From Blasia pusilla (lineage: Eukaryota; Marchantiophyta; Marchantiopsida; Blasiales), in contig CM114272.1 in assembly GCA_050084515.1 (NCBI GenBank), forward strand, positions 59,520,001 through 59,584,000: a stretch of 64,000 nucleotides of DNA. The letters are read 5' to 3'. A program made the translations under genes and the position numbers. This document shows positions 12,596-24,440 of this stretch, piece after piece (position 1 is the stretch's first letter; each line of letters opens with the position of its first letter). The notes beneath the pieces were generated by a model. That model made no database searches, was not told where the DNA came from, and worked only from the letters and a program-made list of their open reading frames with translations.

Positions 12596-13171
12596 ATGGG
12601 TGACCACAGTGATGTAAGTTCGTGCTCCCACCAGCGTGGGCGATGTTTTCCAGTGTGCACGTGCTATTGCATTATTCAGTTTGGAACCTGTTTTAAGAAC
12701 GTGACCTCGATGCACACGGCATGGGAGTAAGTACTGATCAGTTTCGTCATCTCAGGTCTTTGGCAACGATGATAGTCCTCCTTGGCTCACGGCCACGCAG
12801 GAAAGCGAACTCCAAGTTGAGCCCATGACAGCGGGCCGGCTTCATTCGCTCTGCTTGGGTGCCGAATGTACTCTAGGAACCTACCCGACCCGGCAGACTC
12901 CGGTAAGAGAAGCTCCAGAGCTCAGTTGTATGTCAGATACATATATTGACATTCCCTTCGCTTTGATGGACAAAATGACCGCAGATATACATTTTTCTCT
13001 CCTGGTCAACATCATCGCAACTAAGCGGGATAATGCAAATAATACCGACTTATGTGTGAGCTGGACATATTTGGCTGGTACTAACTCAAGAAATCCATTG
13101 CCAAGCAGATCATAGCGTCTCATGGGAACCTGCATTACACGACATTGGCAGACCCCGTTCACTGTGGCTAA
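12596..13171 (+). CDS. B1: small three-exon gene of the B type (75 aa), family unknown
   Basis: Exons are 12,596-12,613 (MGDHSD), 12,756-12,902 (49 codons) and 13,109-13,171 (20 codons plus TAA). The introns are GTAAGT...CTCAG and GTAAGAG...AGCAG. The exon-2 core is FGNDDSPPWLTATQESEL, so the first core cysteine found in A1, A3, A4, B2, B3 and B4 is serine here. Exon 3 runs I-I-A-S-H-G-N and ends V-H-C-G. All junctions are phase 0 and match the A genes, so A and B are paralogues. There is no visible signal peptide. All splice sites and the frame are intact, so it is probably expressed. The function is unknown. Confidence 0.6.
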
Positions 13172-14808
13172 TTGTCGGGCTTAAGAAGCTCGATCACTAC
13201 AAGCTTCCAAGTACTCTGCATGCAAGTGCATTGGGTGGCTTATACAGAGATGAGGCCGAAATGGATTGGAGAAGGAACTTTGACTCCGTTCACGGCATCG
13301 ACGAGGCCTTGATCCAGTTTTTCAGCAACGAGATCTTTACGTTCTTGCGCTCTCTAGAGAGATATCTACGCCGCGAGAATGGGGCTCCCTGGATAAGGAG
13401 AAAGGATCTTCTTCACACATTCTAAAGGAACGGTTGGTACATGGAAAGATCCAGAGACTCTGAAGTGCCAAATGAGCCGTTTGGGTACCTACGCAGAAAC
13501 TCCTGAAAGTACAAGAACTGAAAGGAGTACTGATCATGATCATGTCAACAGAAGCGAAGAGTGACCAATCTGGTTTCACTCTTCAATCCCCTCTTCGATC
13601 CCATGGTGAAAGGGAAAATCACCCTCCTAAAAATTCTACAATTCTTTGTGCGTCACAGATGCATTCTTCTTACCTTTCGCAACAAAAATAAAGAGACAAG
13701 AATCTTTTGCACTTGATGTACTCATATTAACTGCAATGGACCACGAAGGACAGTGTAAATCTCACGTCAGTTTAAATATGTGGGATCTCGTTTGGGAATT
13801 CTGAATCGTGGTGAATCAAGTCATTTCACTCCATTGCTTTACATCTTCAGTTGCCCACTCATTTACAAGGCTTTATGATCTTGACAGTAAGAAACAATCC
13901 ACTGCATATTTTTTCGGGACCACTGCTGGAAAGCTTGGCCATGATTCAAGGAAGTCTCATTACAGTCCAAGTCGTCATCTTCAGGAGCCTACAACCGGTA
14001 AGATTCAGGAATTTCCCGTCTTTCCAACAAAGCCGACCCGGCAAACGCAGTTTCTTTGTAAAAAGTGAAAGAAACCGGATATGGAGTGTCCGGCAACAAC
14101 TGACGACCTCGGAAAATCTATTGGTCGTCATGATTGTGAGCGGATGTGTCCCCATTTAAGAAGAGGATACTCCAAGATCTGGAACGAGAGCTGATCTGGC
14201 GTGTTTTCGTAGAAGGTAGAGTTTTTAGACACATACTGAAATTACCTATCTTATTGTGAAAAAGAACAAAAACCTACTCTCTCGAAATAAATGCAAAAGT
14301 GTAGACAATATGAGCCTCACCCCACATAAAACTAGAGAGTCCCACTAACATTAACTAGTGTGCGGGCATTTTCCCATCCCCATATTGGATTAACTAATAA
14401 AATATGTAATGCACATCACGTTTGGTTTGGGTTGTGTACCATGACTAAGTGCCTAGGTGGATTAAAAGATGGGAGTCCCCTTAACAAACCCATAAGTACT
14501 CATATATAAGAGGGACCCTCATGCCTCATATATAAGGGACCCTCGGACCATATTTGATGTTTCAATTGTGTTTCAAGTTTGATCTAATGAATCAATAATA
14601 ACACTTTGAGAAAATAACTAAAACCTAGTGGGTTAACTTGTAAACACACAACTAGTTTGTTCTTTAAGAATTAATCTAAGGCTATGGCTCCCAAGTCTTA
14701 ACGTTAGTATGTCTTTGTGGATGAGAAGAAGGTATCCGAGTTTAATTTTATAATGCTCTCTCTAATCAATGAAAATTGTAATATGATAAACTATATGTTG
14801 AGGTGTGT
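13172..14808 (+). other. 3' flank of B1 and junction to E2
   Basis: The first 740 bases match the flanks of B2-B4, including N-E-I-F-T-F-L-R in a frame at 13,231-13,425. From about 14,150 the homology ends and AT-rich DNA runs to E2. A short direct repeat (CTCATATATAAG.GGGACCCTC, two copies) lies at about 14,503-14,543. No gene is supported. Confidence 0.5.
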
Positions 14809-14870
14809 AGCGATGTATGTTGTGTAGCAATGTGTATGCGCATACACATCGTTACACAACATACATCGCT
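14809..14870. repeat. Near-perfect palindrome at the distal end of E2
   Basis: Arms 14,809-14,839 and 14,840-14,870 are inverted copies of an AGCGATGTATGTTGTGTAG-type sequence meeting at ATGCGCAT with no spacer. The right arm is the end of the B repeat belonging to E2. The left arm is the same end in the opposite orientation. Confidence 0.8.
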
Positions 14871-14984
14871 GTCATCAAACACACAAACACACACCATCCC
14901 ATGCTAACTATTGGCATCCAAACAACGAGACAAGAAGTACCAAAATAGTTCATGGAATACATGAAATAGCATTTATCTTTGTCT

Positions 14985-15830
14985 GCTGTATACCAAGGCC
15001 CCTTGGGTATATCGTATCACCCAAGTGCTTAATCTGGTTGTAGAAGAACTTACACTTACTGGATGTAGCTTCAGATCATGTAACTACAATGGTCAAAATA
15101 CCTCCTCTAGATGTCACTCATGCTCCTCAACCGTTGCGCTAAAGACTACGATGTCATCAATATAACACCTAGAAAAATCCAGAACTACCAAGATCTTATC
15201 TATAATCCTCTAAAACTCAGCCGGGGTGTTCTTTAACCCAAATGGCTAGAATCGCCACTAGTACAAGTAATTCTTCCCGTGAGGATCGATGCCCCAAAAT
15301 ACTTTCTTCTGCGTGTCCTCCAATCAGATAGGCAGCTGATGGTATCCGGCTTGAAGATCTTACAAATTGAAGACCTTTGCATGCCCAATAGCATCAAAGA
15401 TCTCCTCCGGAATGGGCATGGCATACCTATCAAACTTTGTCTACCAATTGATAGGTCAGTAATCTCCATACATCTGCCTATCCGTCCAGTTGCCATGCAC
15501 ATCCTTCTTGGCGGGCAAGATAGTGGCAGATGCATACTTTCCATGCGACATCTCCACTAGTCCTGCTCCAACCAGATCCAGGCTCCTACTCTGAATCAAA
15601 GCCCTTCTCATGTCACTATACCTGTAGGATCATTGGAAGATTGGCGTATCATTCGATAACTCAATGCAGATCCCTAGATCCTTCTACGGACCTAAATCCT
15701 ACATACTAAGTGCAGAAAAAATCCTATAATTCCTAAGGAATGCATGGATCTGGCGTCGCTCTCCTCCTGTCAACTTAGGGCTCATTTTTGGCTTCCAAGT
15801 CTCCATTGTGACTACGGAAGGACTCTCTAT
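14985..15830 (-). pseudogene. E2 reverse transcriptase fragment
   Basis: The - strand matches the E3 reverse transcriptase from the M-E-T-W-x-P start to beyond the catalytic motif. The Y-I-D-D catalytic box is kept at about 15,147-15,168, and the G-L-K-N-x-P-A-E-F block lies just before it. Several in-frame stops interrupt it, so no product is expected. The 103-codon - strand frame at 15,233-15,544 is in a different frame and is a shadow. Confidence 0.7.
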
Positions 15831-16161
15831 CGTGGGTGTTGGTGGTTGCTATGGTGCAACCCGTCTGAGACAAAAGAACTTGATTGCTCCCCTGCAGCCC
15901 ACTGCAAAATCGGATCTCCATGTGTAGTACCGAGAACCACGCTCAATACTGTGGCTACCATCTCTTGGCGTACCTACAAAACATCCCAAGAAGTCCAAGG
16001 GTATCTCTCCCAATCACCCTTGGTGTGTCGATCTCGTCAGGTCTCATCCCCAACCACTATCTCAACTGTCTCGGTAGGCATGGGGCTCACCAACACAACT
16101 GTTGTAATCTGTCGCATCCTCAAACGACGCTGCTTAGCTACTCCTAAGCTGAAAATCCATG

Positions 16162-17084
16162 TTAAGCAGTTGAGGTCCATCGCCTGACCCAATACATGAC
16201 TCGTGATGCCTCTGATAGTGACGGTACTGCTGTCACTTCTGTGGGGAATCCCATCGCTCTTTCTCGCTCATCGGCGTTGGACTCCACCAACCTCTGTACG
16301 TGGTCATCCCAAACCAAGCCAAGTTTGGCCTCCTCGAATGCATAGGAAGCGGGAAAACTCATCAATGTGGGAAAGGTTGCCCGTGGCATGCCAATCTTGT
16401 TGACCACAGTAAAAGATGGTCGATCATCGTGCCTCACTGCCTGTGATCGATGGCCCAGATCCAATATAGAATCCACCAAAAAATTGAAGGGGCGCTTAAC
16501 TCTCGCATAAGCCCTCCGCAAAACCTTATGTGGCATCAAGTTGGTCCATCAAAGACGCAGGAGGTGTGCTTTACAACCTACACTCGCCGTATCCAAAAAC
16601 ACTGTCGGATCGATCCATGCGCGTATATGATGTGCACTCATCACCACGTGAGACCTCGAATCGCCCAAAATTGGCACATTCTCCAAAATATATGCTCAAG
16701 AACGAGACTGATGCTCTTGCAAGTGTCGCAAAATCTACGTCATCTCCCAAAATAACTTGGATCGAGTGTCACCTAACCCGCTACCTCGTCCAATACTTGA
16801 TTGGCCTGACCCGGCCAACCAGAAATGACCAAATCTATGGCTCCTACCCGCTCCAAGTCCTGCCCTCCCAACAATGAAATATCCCTCGGTAGGGAACTCT
16901 GGTTTCCGTAGACAGTGGACGCAGATAACAAGTTGAGAAAACGGAGGCGTAACTACGCCACATGATGAAGTGAAGCGCGCCTCGCAACATCATCAATCTC
17001 CACATATAGGTAGTGTTACACGCGTACTCCTGCCTACAAAACAACGGCTAACCCAATGCTGATCCCTCCAAGGAGATCCAACAT
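16162..17084 (-). pseudogene. E2 C5-cytosine DNA methyltransferase, inactivated copy
   Basis: On the - strand the AdoMet-binding motif reads M-L-D-L-L-G-G-I-S-I-G-L, against D-L-F-G-G-I-S-T-G-L in E3. The V-E...S-L-H-H-V-A block, the W-P-x-Q catalytic block, an I-L-E-N-V-P block and the C-terminal R-A-M-G-F-P and S-E-A-S-R blocks follow in the same order. The catalytic cysteine codon is glycine (W-P-G-Q, codon at 16,811-16,809) and several stops interrupt the frame. The last 125 codons (16,539-16,162) remain open. It sits between protease and reverse transcriptase as in E3, so this position is a family trait. Confidence 0.75.
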
Positions 17085-17639
17085 CCGAATATCCTCCTCT
17101 GGGATACACCACACAACTGGGGTGATGTCCATAGGGATCATAGCAGCATTCTTGGCTACCTTGGGTTCCTCTGACCCTTCACACTCTCGTGCAAACATCT
17201 TGCTTCATGCGGTATGCACATGCTTAGTGGCTAAGTGTTGAAGCTCCTCAATTGAGCCCCAAAGCGGCATCTCTCCTCCACGGACTGATGCGGCTACTAT
17301 GACACTCCTCTCCATAGAAATGTCAAGAACGGGAGTATCCTCTGCATGAACATATCCCTCAATCAAATCACTAGGCCAAGTGATGGAGTTGCTAAATGCT
17401 GCTAAGGTTGCCATCTCTCCTAGCCATCGCTTGATCACTGCATTGAAGAATCAAACGGGTAATGAGCTAGGGCACCCATCACTTAATTGCCATCTTTGTA
17501 TGCACGAAGCTGAGTCTTCCCAGTAATCCAGGGAAAACCTCATTGGATATAACACTGCTCCACCAACCAAGATGTCGTAGTCACTATCGCCTTGGCTCGC
17601 ACCATGGACTCATGTGTAGGACGTCCCGGGAAAATTCTC

Positions 17640-17840
17640 ACCACAACTTCCTCTCGGGTGATTTACTATGTGGTACTCATTCCACCCAAGGATGTTTGTA
17701 TTTGGAATAGACAATACTCCACATCGGCTCTCGTCAAGCCCAATCCTCTGAGTGACGCTTTCCTCAACATGAGGGGTTGCGCTCCTTAATCCAACAAGAT
17801 GCGTTGCGGACTAAAAGCTCTACCTCCGAGACTCACCAAC
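17640..17840 (-). pseudogene. E2 aspartic protease fragment
   Basis: The - strand translation contains L-L-D-stop-G-A-Q-P-L-M-L, which aligns with D-S-G-A-Q-P-L-M-L of E3. A stop codon stands exactly at the active-site serine. Flanking V-F-Q-L-V-S and G-L-T-R-A-D-V-E segments confirm the match. The fragment is non-functional. Confidence 0.65.
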
Positions 17841-17947
17841 TGGAAGACCTCTCCCTGGTTATCCACCAACACAACACCAAGAGAAGCCATGGCACGCTCT
17901 ATCGTGTGTCTAGCAGGCATCTCCTCCATCCTAGCAGCCACAGCGTG

Positions 17948-18304
17948 TCATGAATCTAATGTGGATGGCCCGAGCATCAGCTCCAAGAGCAGGTCCATCA
18001 CCTCCTCTACAATCATCTCTAAACATGATGCACGACCTCCAACTCCATGCTCATATAGCGTAGCGGCCAGCCAGAACATCTCGGCGGGCGTACCTGCCAA
18101 TGTCATAACATTGGAAGCAAAAAATAGCAGAGCACGGTACACCATCGTGGCCGCCCCCAACATCGTACTCAACACATGCTCCTCCTGAGCATGAGCAATA
18201 GGAGTTCTTGCACTCGTTTCTCCCATTGCCCTTCGTGCCTGCACACCAATAACATCACCAACTCTCCGGGAACTCAGATCAAGACCCATCGATGGGATCC
18301 TCAT
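17948..18304 (-). pseudogene. E2 gag-protease linker frame
   Basis: A 118-codon frame on the - strand contains A-E-M-F-W-L-A-A-T-L-Y-E-H-G, matching A-E-V-F-R-L-A-A-T-L-C-E-R-G in E3 (about 34,030-34,075). It lies between the knuckle and protease and is part of the same original polyprotein. Confidence 0.55.
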
Positions 18305-18404
18305 CGCCTTGGAAAATGTGAAAGACTAAGGAAGCCTGGTCTGTTTCCTGGTTTCCCCTCACTGTGGATCCAACTCTACAATTGCTCCACGTGTCACAAC
18401 TGTA

Positions 18405-19895
18405 GTGGCCTCCATTTGGGCAACCCCACACATCCAACCAGGATCCTCCATATCTCTAGCTGATCCATATGATGTTGATGCCACGCATCCGGAATCGGGT
18501 AACCTCAATGCCATAGTAGCATACAATAACAGTGTTTGCCGTAAAAAGAGTTTTTTAGAGCGTCTAGGTACAAGCCAAAGAGAGAGCGTAGAATTTTTCG
18601 GTTGTATGTAAGCCTAGAAGACACTTTAGTGGTTCTCACATTTCCCTAAAGTCTCGAGTCAATTGTCTTTCCTTCCATAGCTCCAATAGCAGCTGTATCT
18701 GACCAGCCATCTCAGCCTCATGCTTGGCATCTCCCTCGACGACTCTAGGTGGTGGGGCTCTACCTCTTCCACCAGCAACTCCAGCTCCTCGTCCCCCAAC
18801 GGGACCACTAGGTGGATTATCTCTAGCCCACCCGGACCGGCTACTCACTCTGGTGTAAACTGAAATACCAAGCGCGGGTATGACCATATCTCTGACAAGA
18901 ATCACACTGATAACCTCTTGGTGTAGCACCATCTCCTCCTCCATGCTAATGTACACGTCTATGACCCTTATGAGTGCAATCATGCTGATGATGGGCTCCA
19001 CCACATAACCAACAAGTAATCGTAGGCGGTTGCTGCTGAGCCACATATGAAGGCACAAGTCTCTGTGGCATGGCCTCCTTGTATCTTCCTTGAGCTCATG
19101 GTGCCACACTTGACCTATCTTAGAGTCCAAGTTGTTGCACTGGTGGTGCAAACAATCGTGAATTCTCTCACCCAAAACCCATGATGGCTACGCGTTCCTT
19201 CGCCATGTTGCGCTCAATGTTCTTGGTGGTCCTTAAAACATTTCTCAACGTAGGGGAGGTGTTCATAAGAAGCACCCCCTCTCGTACCCGTGTTCGGAGG
19301 GTCTGGTCTAGCATCGCGTACCATGACTAGATAGCATGAGCCTTTGCCACCCCCTAAGTGACATTGATCAACTATCGCAAGCGAGTGTAAGCTTCACGCA
19401 AACTCTCAACCGGGCGCCTTTGGAAGTTGTCGATGCTCCGTAGTTTCTCGGTCCGTATCCCCTAGTAACTCGCTCTCAACTTAGCAAAAAGCTCAACCAC
19501 GGGGTTGAACTTGAGACGAACCCGAATAAACTGTGCAACTGCTCTAGTGCAAGTGACCCTCCTAAAACATCTCTAGTGGAAGAGGAAGTAGCCTCTCCTA
19601 ACTCCTCCTCCTCATCTGGAAACGGCTCCATCCATGACACATAGTGAGGGTTATAGTAGAGTCACCATGCCTCAATCTTCTGGGCATATCTATGGGAGAA
19701 CTCATGGTAATTGTCCATGAGTGCCCCCTCTAAATTCTGAAACATACCGTTCCATGCTGTATACGGGTTGAACTCTGTAGAGTTCCTAGCCCGTTGTGAG
19801 ACATACCAACTGCTAAACTCCGAAATAAAGTCGTGTAGCTCTATAGTGTCTACAAAATTCAAAAACCTACGCCGTCCTCTACCTTGGTCGTCCAT
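18405..19895 (-). pseudogene. E2 gag with CCHC zinc knuckle
   Basis: The - strand frame from 19,895 (M-D-D-Q-G-x-G-R-R-R-F) aligns with the gag start of E3, including N-P-Y-T-A-W-N-G-M-F-Q-N-L-E-G. A further open stretch lies at 19,175-18,636. In another frame, 19,014-18,976 encodes CWLCGGAHHQHDC, a CX2CX3HX4C nucleic-acid-binding knuckle typical of gag. Frameshifts separate the pieces. E3 lacks the knuckle region, so E2 shows the fuller ancestral gag. Confidence 0.65.
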
Positions 19896-21711
19896 CTCGT
19901 ACGCTCAACTGGTAGCACCACTCAATGTGTACGATGGATCACTAACACACTCCTCTACATGGTCCCCCTCGTCTGAAGACGACACAGAAGGAGATCAAGA
20001 TGGTCTCTCATGTGGAGACCCTCGGAACCTCGCACCACTCTTGGTAAACCCTCCGGAGCTACTCTCAGATCCACTACCTCGCCTCTCAAATCCCCAAAGG
20101 ACACCATGATGGCCCTCGTGCCCCTCTCATATGATCACTCTTAATCTTGCAAGTAATCCCTCAATCACTAAAACTAAACATGCAGCACCCAATCTACACT
20201 CTCTTATTGAGAATTGTGTTGTGCGGCAACAAGCGGAGCGGTCCGAAAAATCAACTGATCTATCATCTCATCGACAAACCATCCTCAACTCTGGACATCC
20301 CACACAGGTCTTTGTCCCCTAAATCCATACATCATCGATGCTCTCAGCATCAGCACGAGACCCAATATCCCAAATAACTTCCCAATACCCGGAAATCCCT
20401 CACACGTGTAGGATGAGAGACCAAAATGGGTAACCTAACAATAATGTCGATGTCGCTCCTCGGCAACTGTAAATCTTGATCCCAACTTGGTCTTTACGAC
20501 AACTCCTCCAATCAGCAAGTCATACTCCTCTCGCACTAGCGCTGCTCAAACCTCCTCGATGTGCGTAGTAGGTCCAATGGTTCGGTGCAGCAAAGGTGGC
20601 ATGCAACGGCTATAAACGGCACGACACACGGGAATGGGGTGTGACACTCGGCGGCATATCCTCCTCAATCAGCAATTCACATACTCTACTCCTTAGTGAA
20701 GGAGCGGCTCCGCGATCGAGACCGTGTGGTGCGGCCACGAGCGGCACAACGTGGCAAGGCGGCGCGTTGCGGCTATGGGCATCACAACACGGTACTCGAT
20801 TGTCGTCGAGCGACTACCAATCACAACATAGAAGCATGAAATTAAAACTCAAATATCATAACCCAAGGTCACCTGCCATCACTGATTGATAAAACTACTA
20901 TGACCGTGGCGGCTAGAACAAAGTAGGTGTTGGTGGTGCAAGTCAGAGAATCAACGGTTTTCGTGGAAGATCCTCCACTCTGTAATGGCGGTAATCACAA
21001 CCAAGGATGGAAAACGGCCGAACGCGCCTCTGAGCAACGTTAGGCAACGGCGACGACGGACGGTGGACCATTGACCGTTGATACTGAAGATTGACCATCA
21101 ACGGAGGATCTTTGATGGTGATTATGACAGCGATGGCCGCCGCCGGCATGGCGGTTGGTTTAGGGTTTGAGCAATTTAACCCTAAAAATCGCCTAGTAAT
21201 GGCACTTTTGCAAGATTGACCATAATTTTTGTTTTGCAACTCCAAATTGCGCCTTGTTTATTGCACAACGTGCACAGCTTCACGATCTACAATGACGTGA
21301 AAAAATATTTTGAATCAAACATTCTAGTAAAAATTGACGAGGACTATCGTAAAGCCCAACTTTTCTTTCTCTTATACAAAATTCGGCAACGCTTCCGCCC
21401 TCATTTCTCCCAACGAAAATGTAAAACATGTGAGAACATAAATCAGCAAGCTATATGGTGCTCTCGAGAGTACCAACTTGGAGCAATCCGCCCCCATACT
21501 CAATTCCTATAAAAAATTGGGCAACGCTTCCGCGTGCCACTCTCATGTACAAAAAATCAGCAAAGCAAAATAGCAAACTCGCAGTGCTCTTGCTCCGGTG
21601 AGCACTCCCATGATCAATGAAGTGAGGAACATTGTCCCCTCACCAGCACTAAACATCGAGCAACCAACGAGCTCCCCCATGAAGCTCTCTAACTCACTCA
21701 TTCTCTCTTTG

Positions 21712-22209
21712 TAAAATAAGATCTAATCTCTCTCACAACACTATAGTTCTCATATGTCTCTCTCAATGTCAAACCAAACCCACTCTCCTAATGAGAGGCT
21801 TGGGTTACACTCATAAGGAAAGAGACCAAAACTCCGTCGCCTCATGCCAAGAGGTTCAACAAAGAGAGAATAAGCTTTCAAACCCTCTCTCCTTGAGGTA
21901 TATCCCTCCCCTCTCCCAAGCTCTCTCCATGGTAACCTATGTTACCAAGTCACCTGCTTGGCTATTGACCTGATGTAGGAGGTCAAGGGCCACTTATCAA
22001 AAATAGAAAGTCGACCATATATTCCAAATGGTACTTACCTAAAATAGTAAGTTTCTCAATATGGCTCTAAATTAGCCGAAACGAAGGGGAAACTTGTTCT
22101 CTCAGGTTTCTCGGAGCCTTACCAAGTCATCCTTGACCTCCTGAGCTTGTCCTCCACTACTCGCGAAGGCTCTACTAGATCTCATTGATCTATCCTAAAA
22201 GACGTGACA
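21712..22209 (-). repeat. LTR-like terminal repeat of E2
   Basis: On the - strand this starts TGTCACGTC at 22,209 and matches the first 500 bases of the E1 repeat (5,219-4,722) at high identity. It then runs straight into the leader through TTTTACAAAGAGAGAATG. That junction resembles the A-leader junction of E3 (TTTTTACATGAGAAAG at 31,874). It is not the A-B junction of E1. Confidence 0.7.
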
Positions 22210-23490
22210 CTTGGAAGCCTAACTAGTATGAAAGAAGATTTATCTACCAAGGAGCTTGAGTAGAATTGCAAGGAAAATAAAAGAGCTGGGCTCAAAACCA
22301 AGTTTGACATCTCATGTGTGCATGTTTTCAAGAAGTTCAATGGAAGATATGGGAGGCTAATATATGGAGTGAAGTTTATGAGTTAACCAACCAATTGCCC
22401 AATTGATATCTTTTAAAAAATTCATTGAAGTCAAAGATGGTGAATGGGTATGAAGTGGAAGAGAATTTCACTTTGTTCTTCAAAGTATTTTCAGTTCTAC
22501 CATACCTTTCATGGTTACACTTCTACAAAGAAGCATGGGAAGGGTACATTGTGAATTTAGATCCTTATCCACATAGGTGCAATGAAGGACACGTTCTCAT
22601 GATGGATATCTTGGAGAAAAAGACTACGATCTCCTAATTAGGGGCGTAAATATTCATAGATGGTTGGTATATATATATATATATTCATTCTTTACCGTAT
22701 ATGCATTCTTGAAAATCAATCATGCCCAAACTAGGGAATTTGACGAAAGTTCCCTTATTTTGGGTTCATGTGAATTTCTCATCTCACCTTTTTGTGAGGT
22801 GATTTGGTTTAGGTTTCACCCTAAACCCTACTAAAGCTCTCCCTCTCTAGATACCTAGTTAGTTAAAATTTAGTAAAAGGGTGGATTGGCCATTGTACTA
22901 GTAAAGGGTGGATTTATGGAGACCTCGTGGGTTACTAGCTTCTATACAAATGCTAGAGGACTACTTCATCTTGAACGTTCCATAGCACGCTTCACCTCCA
23001 GATGCCTTCCAAGTTCTACTCTAAGCATCCATATTGACTCCATATGGACAAAAGAGAATATGGAAAAAGGAAAATCAAGGTATGACTCTAATACCATAAA
23101 AGAAAAAGATTTCAATGACTTGAAAATTGTAAAGTCGTAAAGCGCTCGTTCTCCTCTTAATTGGTCTTTCCAAAGACTAACTGTTGCATGTCCTTGTGAG
23201 AGAAATCTTACAGGAGTGTCCACTCTAATTGGAAGAAAGAAGTTATGTTCCTTCCCATAATAAGTCCACTACGTTGAAAGAGGCTCTTAAACTTTTAAGA
23301 AAAGAAACCCTCTCCACTTCCTATTTTTATACGTAGGATTGGGTCCTCCAGATCTATATTCCCTATCCTCTCTTTCTAGTATTCATTTATCACGTGAAAG
23401 CCCAAAAGTCCCTGAGAAACAATCAAAGGACCTACGCTTGTTCTAAGTTCAAGTAGGTCTTGCAGGTCTACGTTCTAAGCAGGTCATGAA
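22210..23490 (+). other. AT-rich stretch between E2 and U2
   Basis: A 70-codon frame at 22,425-22,637 and an 84-codon frame at 22,886-23,140 resemble nothing I recognise and lack supporting signals. A short (AT)n run lies at about 22,668-22,684. Confidence 0.4.
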
Positions 23491-23613
23491 ATACCGCTGG
23501 TAGAGTCACACGTCTAAAACGTGAGCGGCGACTTTGTCTTCGCGGCGGGACAAGAGCGATTGCGGCTAGATACGTCTTGTGCGCGTCCGTCTGGCTGAGC
23601 GAGCTGGAGGTCG

Positions 23614-23620
23614 TATAAAT
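23614..23620 (+). promoter_or_regulatory. TATA box of gene A2
   Basis: TATAAAT lies 274 bp upstream of the A2 ATG, at the position shared by all A promoters. Confidence 0.55.
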
Positions 23621-23887
23621 GCGGGATCACTCTTCTGAATCGCATGCATCTCAAACGCCTCTCCTCCTGCAGATCTTCTCCTAGTCGGCTCAGGAATCTA
23701 AACGACATCATATCCCAGTACTCTTCGGGAACAGTGTGCTCGCAAATAACGATCTATCTAAGTTATCAGTTTAATTCCTTATTTCGAGATCTTCGCAAGA
23801 ATTTCGAGAGGAGCATTTCTCAGAATAGCTCCGTAATCACTTGCGGCGATAGCCTTTATTCGATCTTCCACTGCCGATACGAGAAAA

Positions 23888-24440
23888 ATGGCTGATTACA
23901 ATGATGTAAGTCGGTGTTCGCTGTGATGGTTCCCAGTGCTTATCTTTGACTGCACAAGACGATTTCACTGTGAGACCGATGCCGAGCTTGTACGAGTACT
24001 GATTCGTCGTCACTTGTCTTCCATTTCGTCATCACAGGTCTTCGGTAACAATGATTCTCCTCCTTGGCTCACTGCTTCTCAGGAAAGTGAATTCGAATGC
24101 GAAGGCTCCATAATTGACGGGCAGTTTCCAAAGTCATTGGGTTTCGGGTTCTCGTGCGGAGCTTCGTGGTCACGGCATACTCCGGTAAGAAAAGTTTCAG
24201 AGCCCATTGGCTATGAGATTCGCGTTCATATTCAGTTGGCTTCCCTCCATACTCAGATGCTCCTTTGGCCGGGGTGGACGCTGTAAATGATAGCGTTAAT
24301 AGCTATGGGTGCTCGGTAGAATACAGGGTGGCTCGCAGATTTTAGCCTGGTTCTGATGAGTGAGAATGTTGTGGCAGATCGTGGCGACTGACGGGAGCAT
24401 TACACGCACAGCACTGGTAGCTCCTCTTCACCGTGGGTGA
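23888..24440 (+). CDS. A2: small three-exon gene of the A type (75 aa)
   Basis: Exons are 23,888-23,905 (MADYND), 24,038-24,184 (49 codons) and 24,378-24,440 (20 codons plus TGA). The splice sites GTAAGT...CACAG and GTAAGAA...GGCAG are intact. The core reads FGNNDSPPWLTASQESEF. The first core cysteine is serine, as in B1, and the conserved D-D is N-D, while the second cysteine (F-S-C-G) is kept. Exon 3 is I-V-A-T-D-G-S and ends L-H-R-G. It is probably a functional member, with divergence at the most conserved site. Its function is unknown, as for the other copies. Confidence 0.55.

Larger units (their letters stand above)
7990..14150 (+). repeat. Array unit U1 (genes A1 and B1)
   Basis: First of four duplicated blocks, each holding an A-type promoter and gene, a conserved spacer of about 3 kb, and a B-type promoter and gene. 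Homology with U3 and U4 runs from just upstream of the A promoter (CAAACAGTGGAG at about 8,140) to about 13,910 (AAGTCATTTCACT and AGAAACAATCCA motifs). The A-to-B start distance is 3,895 bp, close to U2 (3,955) and U4 (4,246). Confidence 0.85.
14809..22209 (-). mobile_element. Decayed Ty3/gypsy-like element E2 with a DNA methyltransferase domain
   Basis: On the - strand the order is LTR-like repeat (22,209-21,712), leader, gag (from 19,895), CCHC knuckle, protease (about 17,840), post-protease segment (D-Y-D-I-L-V-G-G near 17,580), DNMT (17,084-16,162) and reverse transcriptase (about 15,830-14,985). Pol is then cut off at a point matching E3 position about 37,030. What follows is a B repeat (14,950-14,840) without RNase H, integrase or a 3' LTR. 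Every domain has stops or shifts. The gene order equals E3, so the methyltransferase was already in the family's common ancestor. Confidence 0.8.

Noticed and set aside
15233-15544. 103-codon frame on the - strand
   Set aside because: It is a shadow frame over the E2 reverse transcriptase. The equivalent shadow exists in E3 at 36,406-36,600.
22425-22637. 70-codon frame with a plausible protein-like composition
   Set aside because: No homologue recognised, no promoter or splice signal, and no second copy in the window.
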